Shown here piece by piece: positions 30,969-39,699 of a DNA stretch of 42,123 bases. How positions within the stretch are numbered: the stretch's first letter is position 1; every line of letters starts with the position of its first letter. The notes below the pieces were generated by a model. It was not told where the DNA came from, made no database searches, and saw only the letters and a program-made list of their open reading frames with translations. Source of the DNA: Desulfobacterales bacterium (GTDB lineage Bacteria > Desulfobacterota > Desulfobacteria > Desulfobacterales > JAHEIW01); NCBI GenBank assembly GCA_030145015.1, contig JAQYWI010000028.1, positions 1 through 42,123 of the forward strand, in the 5' to 3' direction. A program made the translations under genes and the position numbers.

Positions 30969-32237
30969 CTATAGTTTATTCGTCAACCGGATAAGGGCGG
31001 CGCGTCGGTGGGCGTCCATGGTCTCGAACTCACCCTGCCGCACCGAGTAAGGTGCCAGGACTTCAACGCCGCGTTCATCCACCCACTGGTGGGTGATGAC
31101 CTTTAAAAAGTGGCCGACCCACAATCCGCCGGTGTAACGCGCTCCCCGCCCGGTAGGCAAAATATGGTTGGTGCCGGCCACTTTGTCGGCAAACACCTCT
31201 GCCGCCGCTTCACCCAGAAAAAGCGAGCCATAGGATGTCAATAGGGGTAAAAGCGCTTTGGCATCTTTGGTGTGGACCTCCAGATGCTCCGGGGCATACG
31301 CGTTGGCCCAGGCACAAGCTTCTTCTAAAGTGGCGACGACCGCCACATCGCCTTTATCTTCCCAGGATTGGCGGGTCACCGCTTCGGTGGTCAGATCCTT
31401 TAATTGCCGCTCGATTTCTGCCAGCACCTGCTGCCCGAGTTCTGCCGAAGTGGTGACCAGGGCGCCCCGGGCCTGGGGATCATGTTCACATTGAGCCAGC
31501 AGGTCCGCTGCAATGTAGTCGGCCCGACCGGTTTCATCGGCAATTACCAGGCATTCACTCGGTCCGGCCAAAAAATCGATGCCCACGGTTCCGAATACCT
31601 GCCGCTTGGCTTCCATAACATACTGGTTGCCGGGTCCGACGATTAAATCCACCGCATCAATCGTCTCGGTGCCGTATGCCATCGCCGCAATTGCCTGGGC
31701 CCCGCCCAAACAATAAATTTCATCGGCGCCGATTTTAACCATCGTATACAGGATGGCCGGATTAATTCGCTTTTCCTTGCCCGGTGAAGAGCAGGCCACA
31801 ATGCGCTTGACGCCGGCCACCTTGGCAGGCACCAGCGACATCACCGCTGAGGTCAGACAGGGATATCTTCCGGCCGGCACATAGGCCGCACAGGAATCAA
31901 CCGGCACCAGGCGGTGACCCATGAAAACCCCTGGAATCATCTCCTGTTCAAACTCCGTAATTTGCGCCCGCTGGGATTCAGCAAAAGCGGTCACACGTTC
32001 AATCGCAAAATCGAGACCTTCAATAATCTCAGCCGGCAGTTCCTTTTTGGCCGCTTCGAATTCGTCTTCACCCACTTGCACGGGACCTTCAAAGTCATCA
32101 AAGGTCTTCGCAAAATGGGCAAGCGCGGCATCGCCATCCTTGCGCACCGTGTCGATAATCCCTTCAACCGCTTGCCGCAGGGCTTTTACATCGGATTCCC
32201 GTATGGGTTTGGCCATTTTTAAGTAGTTTACTTTCAT
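30969..32237 (-). CDS. Histidinol dehydrogenase family oxidoreductase (HpsN-like, not histidine biosynthesis)
   Basis: A 422-residue HisD-fold dehydrogenase that would oxidise an alcohol to an acid in two NAD steps at a zinc site. Zinc/catalytic residues kept are Gln249 and His252 (LLAQCEHDP), Glu317-His318 (APEHLE) and Asp351 (FADKVAGTNH). The C-terminal part (GGLWVGHFLKVITHQW) departs from biosynthetic HisD, and no his genes are near. Paralogues of this kind include HpsN, which oxidises dihydroxypropanesulfonate. AAGGAGAG precedes the ATG. It lies 13 bases after the DegT gene. The substrate is inferred only as a primary alcohol. Confidence 0.88.
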   Translation of the reverse strand: MKVNYLKMAKPIRESDVKALRQAVEGIIDTVRKDGDAALAHFAKTFDDFEGPVQVGEDEFEAAKKELPAEIIEGLDFAIERVTAFAESQRAQITEFEQEMIPGVFMGHRLVPVDSCAAYVPAGRYPCLTSAVMSLVPAKVAGVKRIVACSSPGKEKRINPAILYTMVKIGADEIYCLGGAQAIAAMAYGTETIDAVDLIVGPGNQYVMEAKRQVFGTVGIDFLAGPSECLVIADETGRADYIAADLLAQCEHDPQARGALVTTSAELGQQVLAEIERQLKDLTTEAVTRQSWEDKGDVAVVATLEEACAWANAYAPEHLEVHTKDAKALLPLLTSYGSLFLGEAAAEVFADKVAGTNHILPTGRGARYTGGLWVGHFLKVITHQWVDERGVEVLAPYSVRQGEFETMDAHRRAALIRLTNKL

Positions 32238-32250
32238 TCATCTCTCTCCT

Positions 32251-33519
32251 TTACGCTAATTCCTTGCTGTGTTTGTAAATTTTCCATAAAGCCGCGATGA
32301 TGTCATCCATGCCGCCGGGTTCGTCCAGCAAAACCTGGTGGCGTAAAATCAGCGTGCGGCCGCAGGCCTCTTCGGTGGCAGGACATCCGGGATTGACCAG
32401 ATCAACGGCTTGCCGGTAGCGTTCCAGAACCTCGGCGCAAAGGTACTTGCTCAAGTTTTCCACCTTAAAGACCGGATGGGCATACAACGGTTTGCTGTCA
32501 CCCGGAACAAATGGAATGCCTTCGGCATTAAGGGCCTGGCAAAGTTTTTGGGGTTCCAGTTGCGCAAAATCAGCAGGCCTGTATCTGATCAGGTAATAGT
32601 AATACCCGTGTTTCATGGATAGGCCATCGACCCGAACATGGTGTAATCCGGGGATCTTTTCAATTCCTTCTGTCAGACGCTCCGCATTGGCCTGTCGCCG
32701 GGCATCATCGGTCGGAAATCTTTGCAGCTGGCCCAGAAGCACGGCAGACTGAAATTCAGACAGGCGATAGTTGCTCGATATCTGCTGACAGGTTAAATCC
32801 GAGGAGCGTACAGCCTGCTTATCTCGAAAGCGGCCGAATGCTCGCAGGGCCACCACTTTCTCGGCCAGGCCTGAATTATCGGTTAATATCAGTCCGCCTT
32901 CACCGCAGGTAAGCGTTTTATTCGATTGGAAGCTGAAGGTCCCCAGGGCGCCCCAGGTGCCCGCTTTTTTGTCATCCAAACCCGCGTCAATGGCCTGGGC
33001 ACAATCTTCCAGCAGCGCCAGATTCTTTTGCTCGGCCACCGCCTTCAACTGCGGCATGTCGGCCATGTGGCCGGCCAGGTGCACGGGCATAATGACCCGG
33101 GTGCGGGGGCTGATCCGGCGAAGTACATCATCGGGATCCAGACAGTAGTTTTGGGGATTGATGTCGGCAAACACCGGCACCGCGCCCACCATCAGCACCG
33201 ATGTAACCGTGGAAATAAAGGTGTAAGGCGGTACGATGACTTCGTCACCGGGCCGGATGTCCAGAGCCCGCAGCGCCACCTCAATCGCCGTGCTCCCGTT
33301 GGATACCGGCAGGGCATAACGGGCAGCGTGCAGGCCGCCAAACCGTTTCCCAAAAAGAGTACCCAGTGCCTCCGGATCGTCGCCCTGAAGCCCGGCAAAC
33401 CAGCGGTCGCTTTTTAAAACTTTATCCAGCCACTGTTTTTCTTCAGCACCGCCCCGGGGCCAGCCGGGATAGGGTTTTGTTCTGACGGGCGTCCCGCCGT
33501 TCAAGGCTAATTTTTCCAT
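32251..33519 (-). CDS. DegT/DnrJ/EryC1/StrS family PLP aminotransferase
   Basis: A 422-residue fold-type I aminotransferase of the sugar/cyclitol group. PLP Lys201 is in FQSNKTLTCGEGG, the Asp of LLEDCAQAIDA holds the pyridine nitrogen, and VIMPVHLAGHMADM is typical. The N-terminal LNGGTPVR and the VHLAGHMAD stretch resemble the 3-amino-5-hydroxybenzoate synthase branch, but that assignment is tentative. Its ATG overlaps the stop of the GntR gene (TGATG), showing coupling. It probably transaminates a keto sugar or cyclitol. Confidence 0.9.
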   Translation of the reverse strand: MEKLALNGGTPVRTKPYPGWPRGGAEEKQWLDKVLKSDRWFAGLQGDDPEALGTLFGKRFGGLHAARYALPVSNGSTAIEVALRALDIRPGDEVIVPPYTFISTVTSVLMVGAVPVFADINPQNYCLDPDDVLRRISPRTRVIMPVHLAGHMADMPQLKAVAEQKNLALLEDCAQAIDAGLDDKKAGTWGALGTFSFQSNKTLTCGEGGLILTDNSGLAEKVVALRAFGRFRDKQAVRSSDLTCQQISSNYRLSEFQSAVLLGQLQRFPTDDARRQANAERLTEGIEKIPGLHHVRVDGLSMKHGYYYYLIRYRPADFAQLEPQKLCQALNAEGIPFVPGDSKPLYAHPVFKVENLSKYLCAEVLERYRQAVDLVNPGCPATEEACGRTLILRHQVLLDEPGGMDDIIAALWKIYKHSKELA

Positions 33520-34205
33520 CAGGGGGTTTCCTTTTCACGATCAACGCCCCAGGGCGTCTCCCGGATAATCTCCAGCATACGGCGATTATGACATTGCATG
33601 GCTTTTTCTGCGGCTTTGGACGCGTTCTTTCGAAAGGCCTCGAGTATATTTTTGTGAAATGCCAGGAACTCCGCGTAATGCGGCGATAGTTTGAACGCGA
33701 GCGGCAAGGCCTTATAACGCAGCCCCTCGAGAATTTCTTTGAGCAACTCATTGCCGCAGGCCTGGTAGATCAGAAGGTGGAAATCGTGATCCGAACGGGA
33801 ATAAGCCACGTCATCTTCACGTTTGACAATCAGTTTCTGCTCGGTCAGAATTTTTCCCATCCGCGTAATAATTTCCGGCGTTGCCCGCTCGGCACCGAGC
33901 CGGGCGGCCATGGCTTCCATGGTCTCGCGCACCTCATAGAGCTCCAGAGCCATTTTGCGGGTCAAGGCAACCAGACGCACGCCCTTATGCGGCGTGTGGG
34001 CCACGATTCCTTCCTGCTCAAGTCTTCGAATCGCCTCCCAGATCGGGGTACGACTCACCCCGAGTTCCTGGGTTAGCTTTTCGACGTTCAATGAGCTGCC
34101 CGGTGCAAAGCGTCTATCGGCGATCATCTCTTTGAGAATATCATAGACCTGGGCATTGAGGTTGGTTCTCACCACCCGATAATTTTTTGTTTTTGCTCTG
34201 GGCAT
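33519..34205 (-). CDS. GntR family transcriptional regulator, FCD subfamily (second copy)
   Basis: A 228-residue FCD-type GntR regulator. The winged helix is ELGVSRTPIWEAIRRLEQEG; the effector domain has SDHDFHLLIYQACGN and later His residues (HNRRML) as in metal-binding FCD domains. Start 34205 follows AAAGGATGG. It heads the minus-strand unit and faces the divergent dehydratase gene, so the 413-base space between should hold its operators; a perfect 16-base palindrome is at 34276. Confidence 0.93.
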   Translation of the reverse strand: MPRAKTKNYRVVRTNLNAQVYDILKEMIADRRFAPGSSLNVEKLTQELGVSRTPIWEAIRRLEQEGIVAHTPHKGVRLVALTRKMALELYEVRETMEAMAARLGAERATPEIITRMGKILTEQKLIVKREDDVAYSRSDHDFHLLIYQACGNELLKEILEGLRYKALPLAFKLSPHYAEFLAFHKNILEAFRKNASKAAEKAMQCHNRRMLEIIRETPWGVDREKETP

Positions 34206-34275
34206 CGGTCCATCCTTTGCAGTGCAAGCTGATGGGTCAGGCATCCGAATACCATTTCAGTGATTCGGTGTCAAC

Positions 34276-34291
34276 ATGTTTCATGAAACAT
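34276..34291. promoter_or_regulatory. Candidate GntR operator (16-bp perfect palindrome)
   Basis: ATGTTTCATGAAACAT is an exact palindrome about 70 bases upstream of the second gntR start, in the divergent control region shared with the dehydratase gene. Size and symmetry suit a GntR dimer. Confidence 0.5.
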
Positions 34292-34406
34292 AAAATATGT
34301 ATTATGAAATCTATTGACGGCGATCAGCAAAATTTGTTAAGGAATCTCGAGGAATTGCCATTCAAATTAATAGCACCAAATCTCGACGTTAATTCGTCTT
34401 ATTTCT

Positions 34407-34550
34407 AGGTGTCAGGTGTCGGATTCCAGGTGTCAGGACGACACAGAGAACAGAAAACCGATGACAACCTGCGACGAGCGCTGTCGAGTCGAAGACAAAA
34501 GTCAGACTGTCTTCTGTCCTCTGTCATCTGTTTGCTGACACCTGACACCT
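34407..34550. repeat. Inverted-repeat element with GGTGTCAGG ends
   Basis: AGGTGTCAGGTGTCGG (34407-34422) is mirrored by CTGACACCTGACACCT (34535-34550). The interior is itself imperfectly symmetrical, with CAGAGAACAG and CTGTCCTCTG blocks. The same end sequences recur at 41397-41682. It occupies the space before the dehydratase gene. Confidence 0.7.
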
Positions 34551-34618
34551 GAACACTGAAACCATAGACATGGTGTTACTTGTTGCCTGGAATTTTATCA
34601 CTTAAAGAGGAATCCATT

Positions 34619-36349
34619 ATGCCTAAAAATGTTGGACAAAAAAGTCAAAAAGCACGCCGGGAATGGATTCAGATTGATGCCCTTTCCTGCGGGACGGGCT
34701 GGGATGAAAAAGATCTCGCCAAACCTCAAATTCTGATCGAAGATGTATTCGGTGCCAGCCACCCCGGAAGCTATCATTTAAATGGTCTGGCTGAGGAAGC
34801 CTCAATCGGTGTGTTTCAGGAAGGCGGCCGGCCGGCCAACTTTCACGGCACGGATCTGTGTGACGGTTGGGCCATGCTGCATGACGGAATGAATTATATT
34901 CTGCCTTCGCGGGAGGTTCTTTGCGATCTGGCGGAGGTGCATGGCCGTGTTATTCCCTGGGACGGCGTGGTGCTGATTTCCTCCTGTGATAAATCCGTAC
35001 CGGCTCACCTCATGGCAGCTGCGCGCTTAAATATCCCGGCTATTCACATCCCGGGCGGCAGCAACCGTATCGGGCCCCATATGTCACACAGTGTGCTGGT
35101 GGGTGAGACCGCAACCCAAATGCGCCAGGGAAAGGATGTATCCCAACAAATTCGGGACTATAAGCTCTCTGCGTGTCCGGGATTCGGCGCCTGTCAGTTC
35201 ATGGGGACCGCCAGCACGATGCAGTGCATGTCCGAGGCACTGGGAATGACACTGCCGGGCGCCGCTCTGACACCGGCAAGCCTATTTGACATTCGACGCA
35301 CCGCCCGCAGGACCGGAGAGCAGGTCATGAACCTGATCCATAAGGGAATCAAACCGACCGACATTTTAACCCGGGCGGCCTTTGAAAACGCCATCCGGGT
35401 TCATGCCGCCATATCCGGTTCGACCAACGCACTGATCCATTTACCCGCCATTGCCCACGAACTGGACATCACGATCAACGAAACGCTGTTCGACCGCATT
35501 AATCGGGAAACCCCTTATCTGGGTAATGTTCAGCCATCCGGTAAGTATTTAAGCGAGCTTTTCTGGTATGCCGGCGGGATTCCGCGCGTTCAAATCGAGC
35601 TGGGCGACATGCTGGATCTAAATGTCATGACGGTTACCGGCAAAACCTTGGGGGAAAATCTCGCCGAAATAGAAAAGGAAGGCTTCTTCAGGCGCGGCGA
35701 AGGCTACCTGGCCAATTACCATTTAAAGCGGGAGGATGTAATTCTTGCCCGGGATAAATGCAAGGATTTCGGATCCATTGCGGTGTTAAAAGGAAATCTG
35801 GCACCGCAAGGTGCCGTCATTAAATTTTCAGCCGTTGAGCCCGACATGCTGACACATCAGGGACCGGCCAGGGTTTTTGATCGCGAGGAAGATGCGCTGG
35901 ATGCCATTTTAAAGAGCCGCGTTGAACCCGGATCGGTCATTATCCTGCGCTATGAAGGCCCCCGGGGCAGCGGCATGCCCGAAATTCTGGCAACCACCGA
36001 GGCGCTGGTGACCATTCCAGCCCTCAGTAACACCGCCATCGTTACCGACGGCCGGTTTTCCGGCGCCACCCGCGGCCCGTGTATCGGTCATGTTTCACCC
36101 GAAGCAAGCCGGGGCGGTCCGCTTGCCCTGATTGAGGATGGAGATCTGATATCCATTGACATCCCCAGCCGCAAACTGTCCGTAATCGGCTGTGACGGGA
36201 AGCAGATGTCGCCAGACCGGGTAAACGCCCGCCTGGCCGATCGTAAAAAAAATTGGAAACGGCCGGATCTGCAGCACACCAACGGCGTTTTGAAACGCTA
36301 CGCCAGGCGCGCGGCGTCGGCCATGAAGGGGGCTTATTTAGAGGATTAA
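34619..36349 (+). CDS. IlvD/Edd family dehydratase with altered first Fe-S ligand site
   Basis: A 576-residue dihydroxy-acid or sugar-acid dehydratase. Start 34619 follows GAGG. Two cluster cysteines are present: Cys123 in SSCDKS and Cys192 in CPGFGACQF. The catalytic Ser is in GRFSGATRGPCIGHVSPEA. The segment usually reading N-P-C-N-x-H-L reads SHPGSYHL (48-55), so the first cluster Cys is replaced by Gly; Cys24 or Cys81 might substitute. It is divergent from the GntR gene and followed by a UlaG-like lactonase, suggesting dehydration of a sugar acid released from a lactone. Confidence 0.9.
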   Translation: MPKNVGQKSQKARREWIQIDALSCGTGWDEKDLAKPQILIEDVFGASHPGSYHLNGLAEEASIGVFQEGGRPANFHGTDLCDGWAMLHDGMNYILPSREVLCDLAEVHGRVIPWDGVVLISSCDKSVPAHLMAAARLNIPAIHIPGGSNRIGPHMSHSVLVGETATQMRQGKDVSQQIRDYKLSACPGFGACQFMGTASTMQCMSEALGMTLPGAALTPASLFDIRRTARRTGEQVMNLIHKGIKPTDILTRAAFENAIRVHAAISGSTNALIHLPAIAHELDITINETLFDRINRETPYLGNVQPSGKYLSELFWYAGGIPRVQIELGDMLDLNVMTVTGKTLGENLAEIEKEGFFRRGEGYLANYHLKREDVILARDKCKDFGSIAVLKGNLAPQGAVIKFSAVEPDMLTHQGPARVFDREEDALDAILKSRVEPGSVIILRYEGPRGSGMPEILATTEALVTIPALSNTAIVTDGRFSGATRGPCIGHVSPEASRGGPLALIEDGDLISIDIPSRKLSVIGCDGKQMSPDRVNARLADRKKNWKRPDLQHTNGVLKRYARRAASAMKGAYLED

Positions 36350-36366
36350 AATCCCCAATCGGCTCC

Positions 36367-36505
36367 GGAGTAGTGGAGTGTCAAAATTGAAGCGTTTCGA
36401 GTTTCGCGTTGCGCGTTACGGGTTAAAAAAATGCCGCAGTGCATGACTCGCAACTCGTAACGCGTAACACGTAACGAAAAAACGAACCCAACACTCCAGT
36501 ACTCC
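36367..36505. repeat. Inverted-repeat element, 139 bp
   Basis: GGAGTAGTGGAGTGT (36367-36381) is mirrored with one mismatch by ACACTCCAGTACTCC (36491-36505). Inside, GCGTTGCGCGTTACG and CGTAACGCGTAAC-type blocks form a second inverted pair. It fills the space between the dehydratase and lactonase genes. Confidence 0.7.
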
Positions 36506-36546
36506 AATGCTCCAAAATTTATTTTAATTGAGAGGAGGACAAGACA

Positions 36547-37626
36547 GTGGGTGATGAAAGTGTTGTCAAATATGACGAAATGGGTGTTATGGATGGTGGC
36601 ACCATCGGCCTTGCGCGCGAGATGAACCGGGACATCTGGCTAAGGGAGGTGTTTCCGGAATGGGGGTCATTTCTGAACTATGAGATCGCCAACTATGAGG
36701 TCCCCGACGGAACGGGGTGCCTGTGGTATTTCGGAGGCCCCTCATATGCACTCAAATCCCAGGCGGGCGCTGTGTTCACGGTTGATCTGTATTCAGGGCC
36801 CAGCATTTTTACGGACTATTCTTACTGCGGTGTTTGCCGCACCAGCGGTGCTGAAAAACTGCACTGGATGCGCCTCAACCCGCATGTGATCGATCCCTGG
36901 AAATTTGAGCGCCTGGACGCGGTATGTGTCACTCATCACCATCAGGATCACATGGATTTTTACACGATCGCCGCAGCGCTGCAGACCACCGACTGCAAAT
37001 TTATCGCGCCGCCCGAAGCCGCCCGACGGATGGTAAAAAATATGGGCGTGCCGCAAGACCGCATGATTGTGGCCAAAGTCGGCGAGAGTGTTCAAATCGA
37101 AGACATGAAAATCGACCTGGCCCCCAATTTCGATACCATTGCAACCAAAACCGGTTTTGACCCGCCGGCCCCCTTCGAAGAGGTGGCGGTCAGCTTTATC
37201 TTCAATACCGCCGGCGGCAATATCGCCTTTTTGGGAGACACCCTTTACCACAATGGTTACCGCATGGTCGGTGAGAAATACGGGGTGGATGTGGTCACCA
37301 TGAACATGGGCAACAATGCCCCGGGTTACACCGACAAAATGTCGCCCTGGGATGTCTGGCGCATCGCCGAAGCCTTAAACGCCAAGGTGGTGATTCCCAT
37401 GCACCACGACAACTGGGGTAATTGCCATGAAGACCCCGCCTACCTGGAGGATATTGTCAGCCGCAAAAGCAAAGAAAACCGGCCCGACATGAAAACTGTG
37501 GTTCTGTTGGCCGGCGCCCGTTACATCCATCCGGATGACAGCACCATCGGTCGCTATATCTATCCGGACTGGCGTGAACGCATGAACTGGAAAAAAAGCC
37601 AGGAATATGGTCCCGGAGCAAAGTAG
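36547..37626 (+). CDS. UlaG-like metallo-beta-lactamase-fold lactonase
   Basis: A 359-residue protein similar along its length to L-ascorbate-6-phosphate lactonase (FPEWGSFLNYEI near the N-terminus, TDKMSPWDVWRIAEALNAKV and VIPMHHDNWGN near the C-terminus). The metal motif is THHHQDHMD, with Asp in LGDT and His in PMHHD. It starts with GTG at 36547 after AGGAGG. It would hydrolyse a sugar lactone or cyclic ester; the phosphate specificity is not evident. It is downstream of, and probably co-expressed with, the dehydratase. Confidence 0.92.
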   Translation: MGDESVVKYDEMGVMDGGTIGLAREMNRDIWLREVFPEWGSFLNYEIANYEVPDGTGCLWYFGGPSYALKSQAGAVFTVDLYSGPSIFTDYSYCGVCRTSGAEKLHWMRLNPHVIDPWKFERLDAVCVTHHHQDHMDFYTIAAALQTTDCKFIAPPEAARRMVKNMGVPQDRMIVAKVGESVQIEDMKIDLAPNFDTIATKTGFDPPAPFEEVAVSFIFNTAGGNIAFLGDTLYHNGYRMVGEKYGVDVVTMNMGNNAPGYTDKMSPWDVWRIAEALNAKVVIPMHHDNWGNCHEDPAYLEDIVSRKSKENRPDMKTVVLLAGARYIHPDDSTIGRYIYPDWRERMNWKKSQEYGPGAK

Positions 37627-37772
37627 GTCGCCTCGGCCAAATTTATTCAGATTCCCAGAAATAAATTCTGATTGGGAGCTTGTCTTTGGGAAACGTCAAA
37701 GGGGGAATTATTCTCGGCCGGGTGTGGCCCGTTTTGCGCTTTTTCCCGTTGAGCCCGTTAAAAGAGGAATTC

Positions 37773-37857
37773 TTTCATCTTTAAATAAAAAGATGGAGCG
37801 CTGCGCGAGCGACTCCTTAACTTTAGCCACTTCATATTTTAGTTCACTTTAGTCAGT
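37773..37857. repeat. Dispersed repeat, copy B (inverted relative to A)
   Basis: Core AAAAAGATGGAGCG with CGAGCGACTC (37788-37814), followed by ACTTTAGCC, ATTTTAG and CACTTTAGTCA units to 37854. The unit at the right end runs into the GlcG-like gene and supplies its last codons (T-K-V-N) and stop. Confidence 0.7.
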
Positions 37858-38291
37858 ATTGAAGCACCTACGGCAGCTAAGGCTGCCCGGGCGATTTCTT
37901 TATCCTGTTTCCCATCTCCGCCGGCAACTCCGACTGCGCCGATACACTCGTTTGCGACCATCACCGGGTAACCGCCTTCCAATGCCGTCCAGTTTTGAGG
38001 ACCGCTGGCCAGTGTCAGGCCCAAGGCTTGAAGCACGTCCAGCTCCTGGCCCTGAGCCCCTTTGGGCGCGGTGGGTCGTTTGTTGGATGCCGCCGCCGCC
38101 GCTTTGGTCGTCGCCGAATGCACGGTGTGAAATCGTCCCCCCTCCATCCGCTCCAGCATCAGTAAATGACCGCCATCATCGACAACGGCGACCGTAACGG
38201 CGATACCAAATTCGGTGGCCTTGGCAATCGCGGCATCCATCATCACGCGAGCCCCTCTGGACGTCAGTACCTTTTTATCTTTAACGGGCAT
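37839..38291 (-). CDS. GlcG/HbpS family (heme-binding-like) protein
   Basis: A 150-residue protein of the GlcG/HbpS/PduO C-terminal family: VAVVDDGGHLLMLERMEGG near residue 36, then GGYPVMVANECIGAVGVAGG at the glycine-rich C-terminal turn. Members occur in glycolate, diol and other small-molecule utilisation loci, and some bind heme or a corrinoid; function here is not known. Start 38291 follows GAGGG. The last four residues and stop fall inside a dispersed repeat. It follows the ComB-like gene on the same strand. Confidence 0.9.
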   Translation of the reverse strand: MPVKDKKVLTSRGARVMMDAAIAKATEFGIAVTVAVVDDGGHLLMLERMEGGRFHTVHSATTKAAAAASNKRPTAPKGAQGQELDVLQALGLTLASGPQNWTALEGGYPVMVANECIGAVGVAGGDGKQDKEIARAALAAVGASILTKVN

Positions 38292-38319
38292 CAGCTTTTT
38301 TCCCTCTCGGCAAGCGGTG

Positions 38320-39021
38320 CTAGACATCAATCTTGTTAACTACGACCCTGTCGCCATCACGTGCGGCCCTTAGCACAAAATTATGGACATTCAACTGCAA
38401 ACACATGATCGGATCCTCCGGAGGAAAATGCGGTTTTTCGGGATCAAAAAACTTTTGGGTCGTTTGATTATATATGATCTCTTTGAGGGCCTCATTATGA
38501 TTGTAATCTCTAACACCCAAAAGGTGTGCAATATAGTGGCCGCACCATTCATCTTCAGGGGCTCTGTGCTTTAAGGCCCAGCCCATGGAGACCAGGCTCA
38601 CCCGTGGCGGTTGTTTCGCTTTAATATACCGCGCAATTGATCCTGCCAGCGCATAACTGGCCGGCAAAACTTCGTCGGCAACATCCAGAGCGGCCAGGAC
38701 ACCCTGAACGCCGGCTGATGTCCTGTGCACCACGGTTTTGTTTTCAAAAAAAGCCCGGCCCTTTTTAAGGATCTCACTGGGTGAATTCCCCAGATCAAAG
38801 CCTTCGACGGGGATACCCCCCACTTCTCCGATCAAAACCAGCTCGTTTTTTTTCTCCTTAAGGGCAAGTGCTTCTTCCGGGGTTGCCACCAGAATCGATT
38901 TTTCAATACCCAGAGAAAACAGCAGGGGTTCGCAGGTAAAGGCACGGAATACATCGATGATGACCGCCACTCCCCGGGCTGTCTGGGCGCCTTCCAACAG
39001 TCGCGTGTGAGTTACATCCAT
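38320..39021 (-). CDS. ComB-like 2-phosphosulfolactate phosphatase family protein
   Basis: A 233-residue ComB-family phosphatase. Family stretches are AVIIDVFRAFT (metal Asp), LIGEVGGIPVEGFDLGNSP and VVHRTSAGVQGV. ComB removes phosphate from 2-phosphosulfolactate in coenzyme M synthesis. Non-methanogens carry relatives of unsettled role. Start 39021 is chosen because the domain begins there; a longer frame to 39120 would include the inverted repeat. The ribosome site is weak. A sulfonate or sugar-phosphate substrate is possible. Confidence 0.87.
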   Translation of the reverse strand: MDVTHTRLLEGAQTARGVAVIIDVFRAFTCEPLLFSLGIEKSILVATPEEALALKEKKNELVLIGEVGGIPVEGFDLGNSPSEILKKGRAFFENKTVVHRTSAGVQGVLAALDVADEVLPASYALAGSIARYIKAKQPPRVSLVSMGWALKHRAPEDEWCGHYIAHLLGVRDYNHNEALKEIIYNQTTQKFFDPEKPHFPPEDPIMCLQLNVHNFVLRAARDGDRVVVNKIDV

Positions 39022-39071
39022 TTCAATTCTCTTTTTGATTGACAAAAAAGGTGAATATCGGTACAGATTTA

Positions 39072-39102
39072 GCACACATGTGCAACAGATGCACATGTGT
39101 GC
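39072..39102. promoter_or_regulatory. Candidate operator: 12-bp perfect inverted repeat upstream of comB-like gene
   Basis: GCACACATGTGC (39072-39083) and GCACATGTGTGC (39091-39102) are exact reverse complements, seven bases apart, 50-80 bases upstream of the comB-like start and in the space shared with the divergent cupin gene. Each arm also holds a smaller palindrome (CACATGTG). Confidence 0.5.
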
Positions 39103-39280
39103 GGCCGTTATATAGCGCATCTATTCGAATAAAACAAGTCCCAAATGTGTTTTTTAGCCTGTTTCGTTGACAGGCAATATCAACGCCGGCCACACCTTCA
39201 GCAGGCTAAATCAACTGCTGCAGCGGGCCGTGTAGAATGAGGGGATTTTAAACCCAACGGATCAAGGGGGTTATCTAAAA

Positions 39281-39646
39281 ATGAATACCCGCATTAACTG
39301 GCGTCAAATTCCATGGGAGACTGTCAATGAAAATATCTCCCGTAAATTGGTCAACGGCAAAAACCTGATGATGATCCTTTATCGCTTTCAGCCGCATCAG
39401 GAATGGCCGGCTGAAACCCATAAGGCCGAGCAAAGCGGGTATATTATTGAAGGCGACATCATCCTGCGGCTACCGGGCGAAGAACTTGAGCTGTTATTAG
39501 AGCCTGGAGATGGCTATCTGATTGAATCGAACCGGGCGCATTCATGGAAGGTGCTGGATGAAGAGGTGCTGCTGGTCGATGTCTTCAGTCCGCCCAGATA
39601 TGAACTGATCGATCACAAATACGCGCCGATGGCCCGGGTTGAATAA
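39281..39646 (+). CDS. Small cupin-domain protein (second)
   Basis: A 121-residue single cupin. The first ligand motif is WPAETHKAEQSGYIIEG (His, Glu) and the second LIESNRAHSWKV (His). The usual HxH pair of the first motif is reduced to one His, so metal binding may be weak. AGGGGG lies upstream of the ATG. It is followed 53 bases later by the FAD oxidoreductase gene on the same strand. Confidence 0.88.
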   Translation: MNTRINWRQIPWETVNENISRKLVNGKNLMMILYRFQPHQEWPAETHKAEQSGYIIEGDIILRLPGEELELLLEPGDGYLIESNRAHSWKVLDEEVLLVDVFSPPRYELIDHKYAPMARVE

Positions 39647-39699
39647 CCACCCGACGGGCGTCAAACCGTCGGCTGTTTTAAAGTAAACCAACAAGCCCC

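Noticed and set aside
30969..32237. Histidine biosynthesis hisD
   Set aside because: No other his genes are present, the C-terminal substrate region is diverged, and the gene is embedded with GntR, DegT and creatininase genes.
32251..34205. Complete aminohydroxybenzoate pathway, from the AHBA-synthase-like aminotransferase and the AroE-like gene
   Set aside because: The two genes are in separate clusters, no aminoDAHP synthase or kinase is visible, and the resemblance is limited to family-level motifs.
38320..39021. Coenzyme M biosynthesis operon
   Set aside because: Only the ComB-like gene is present beside GlcG-like and cupin genes; no ComA, ComD or ComE partner is seen.
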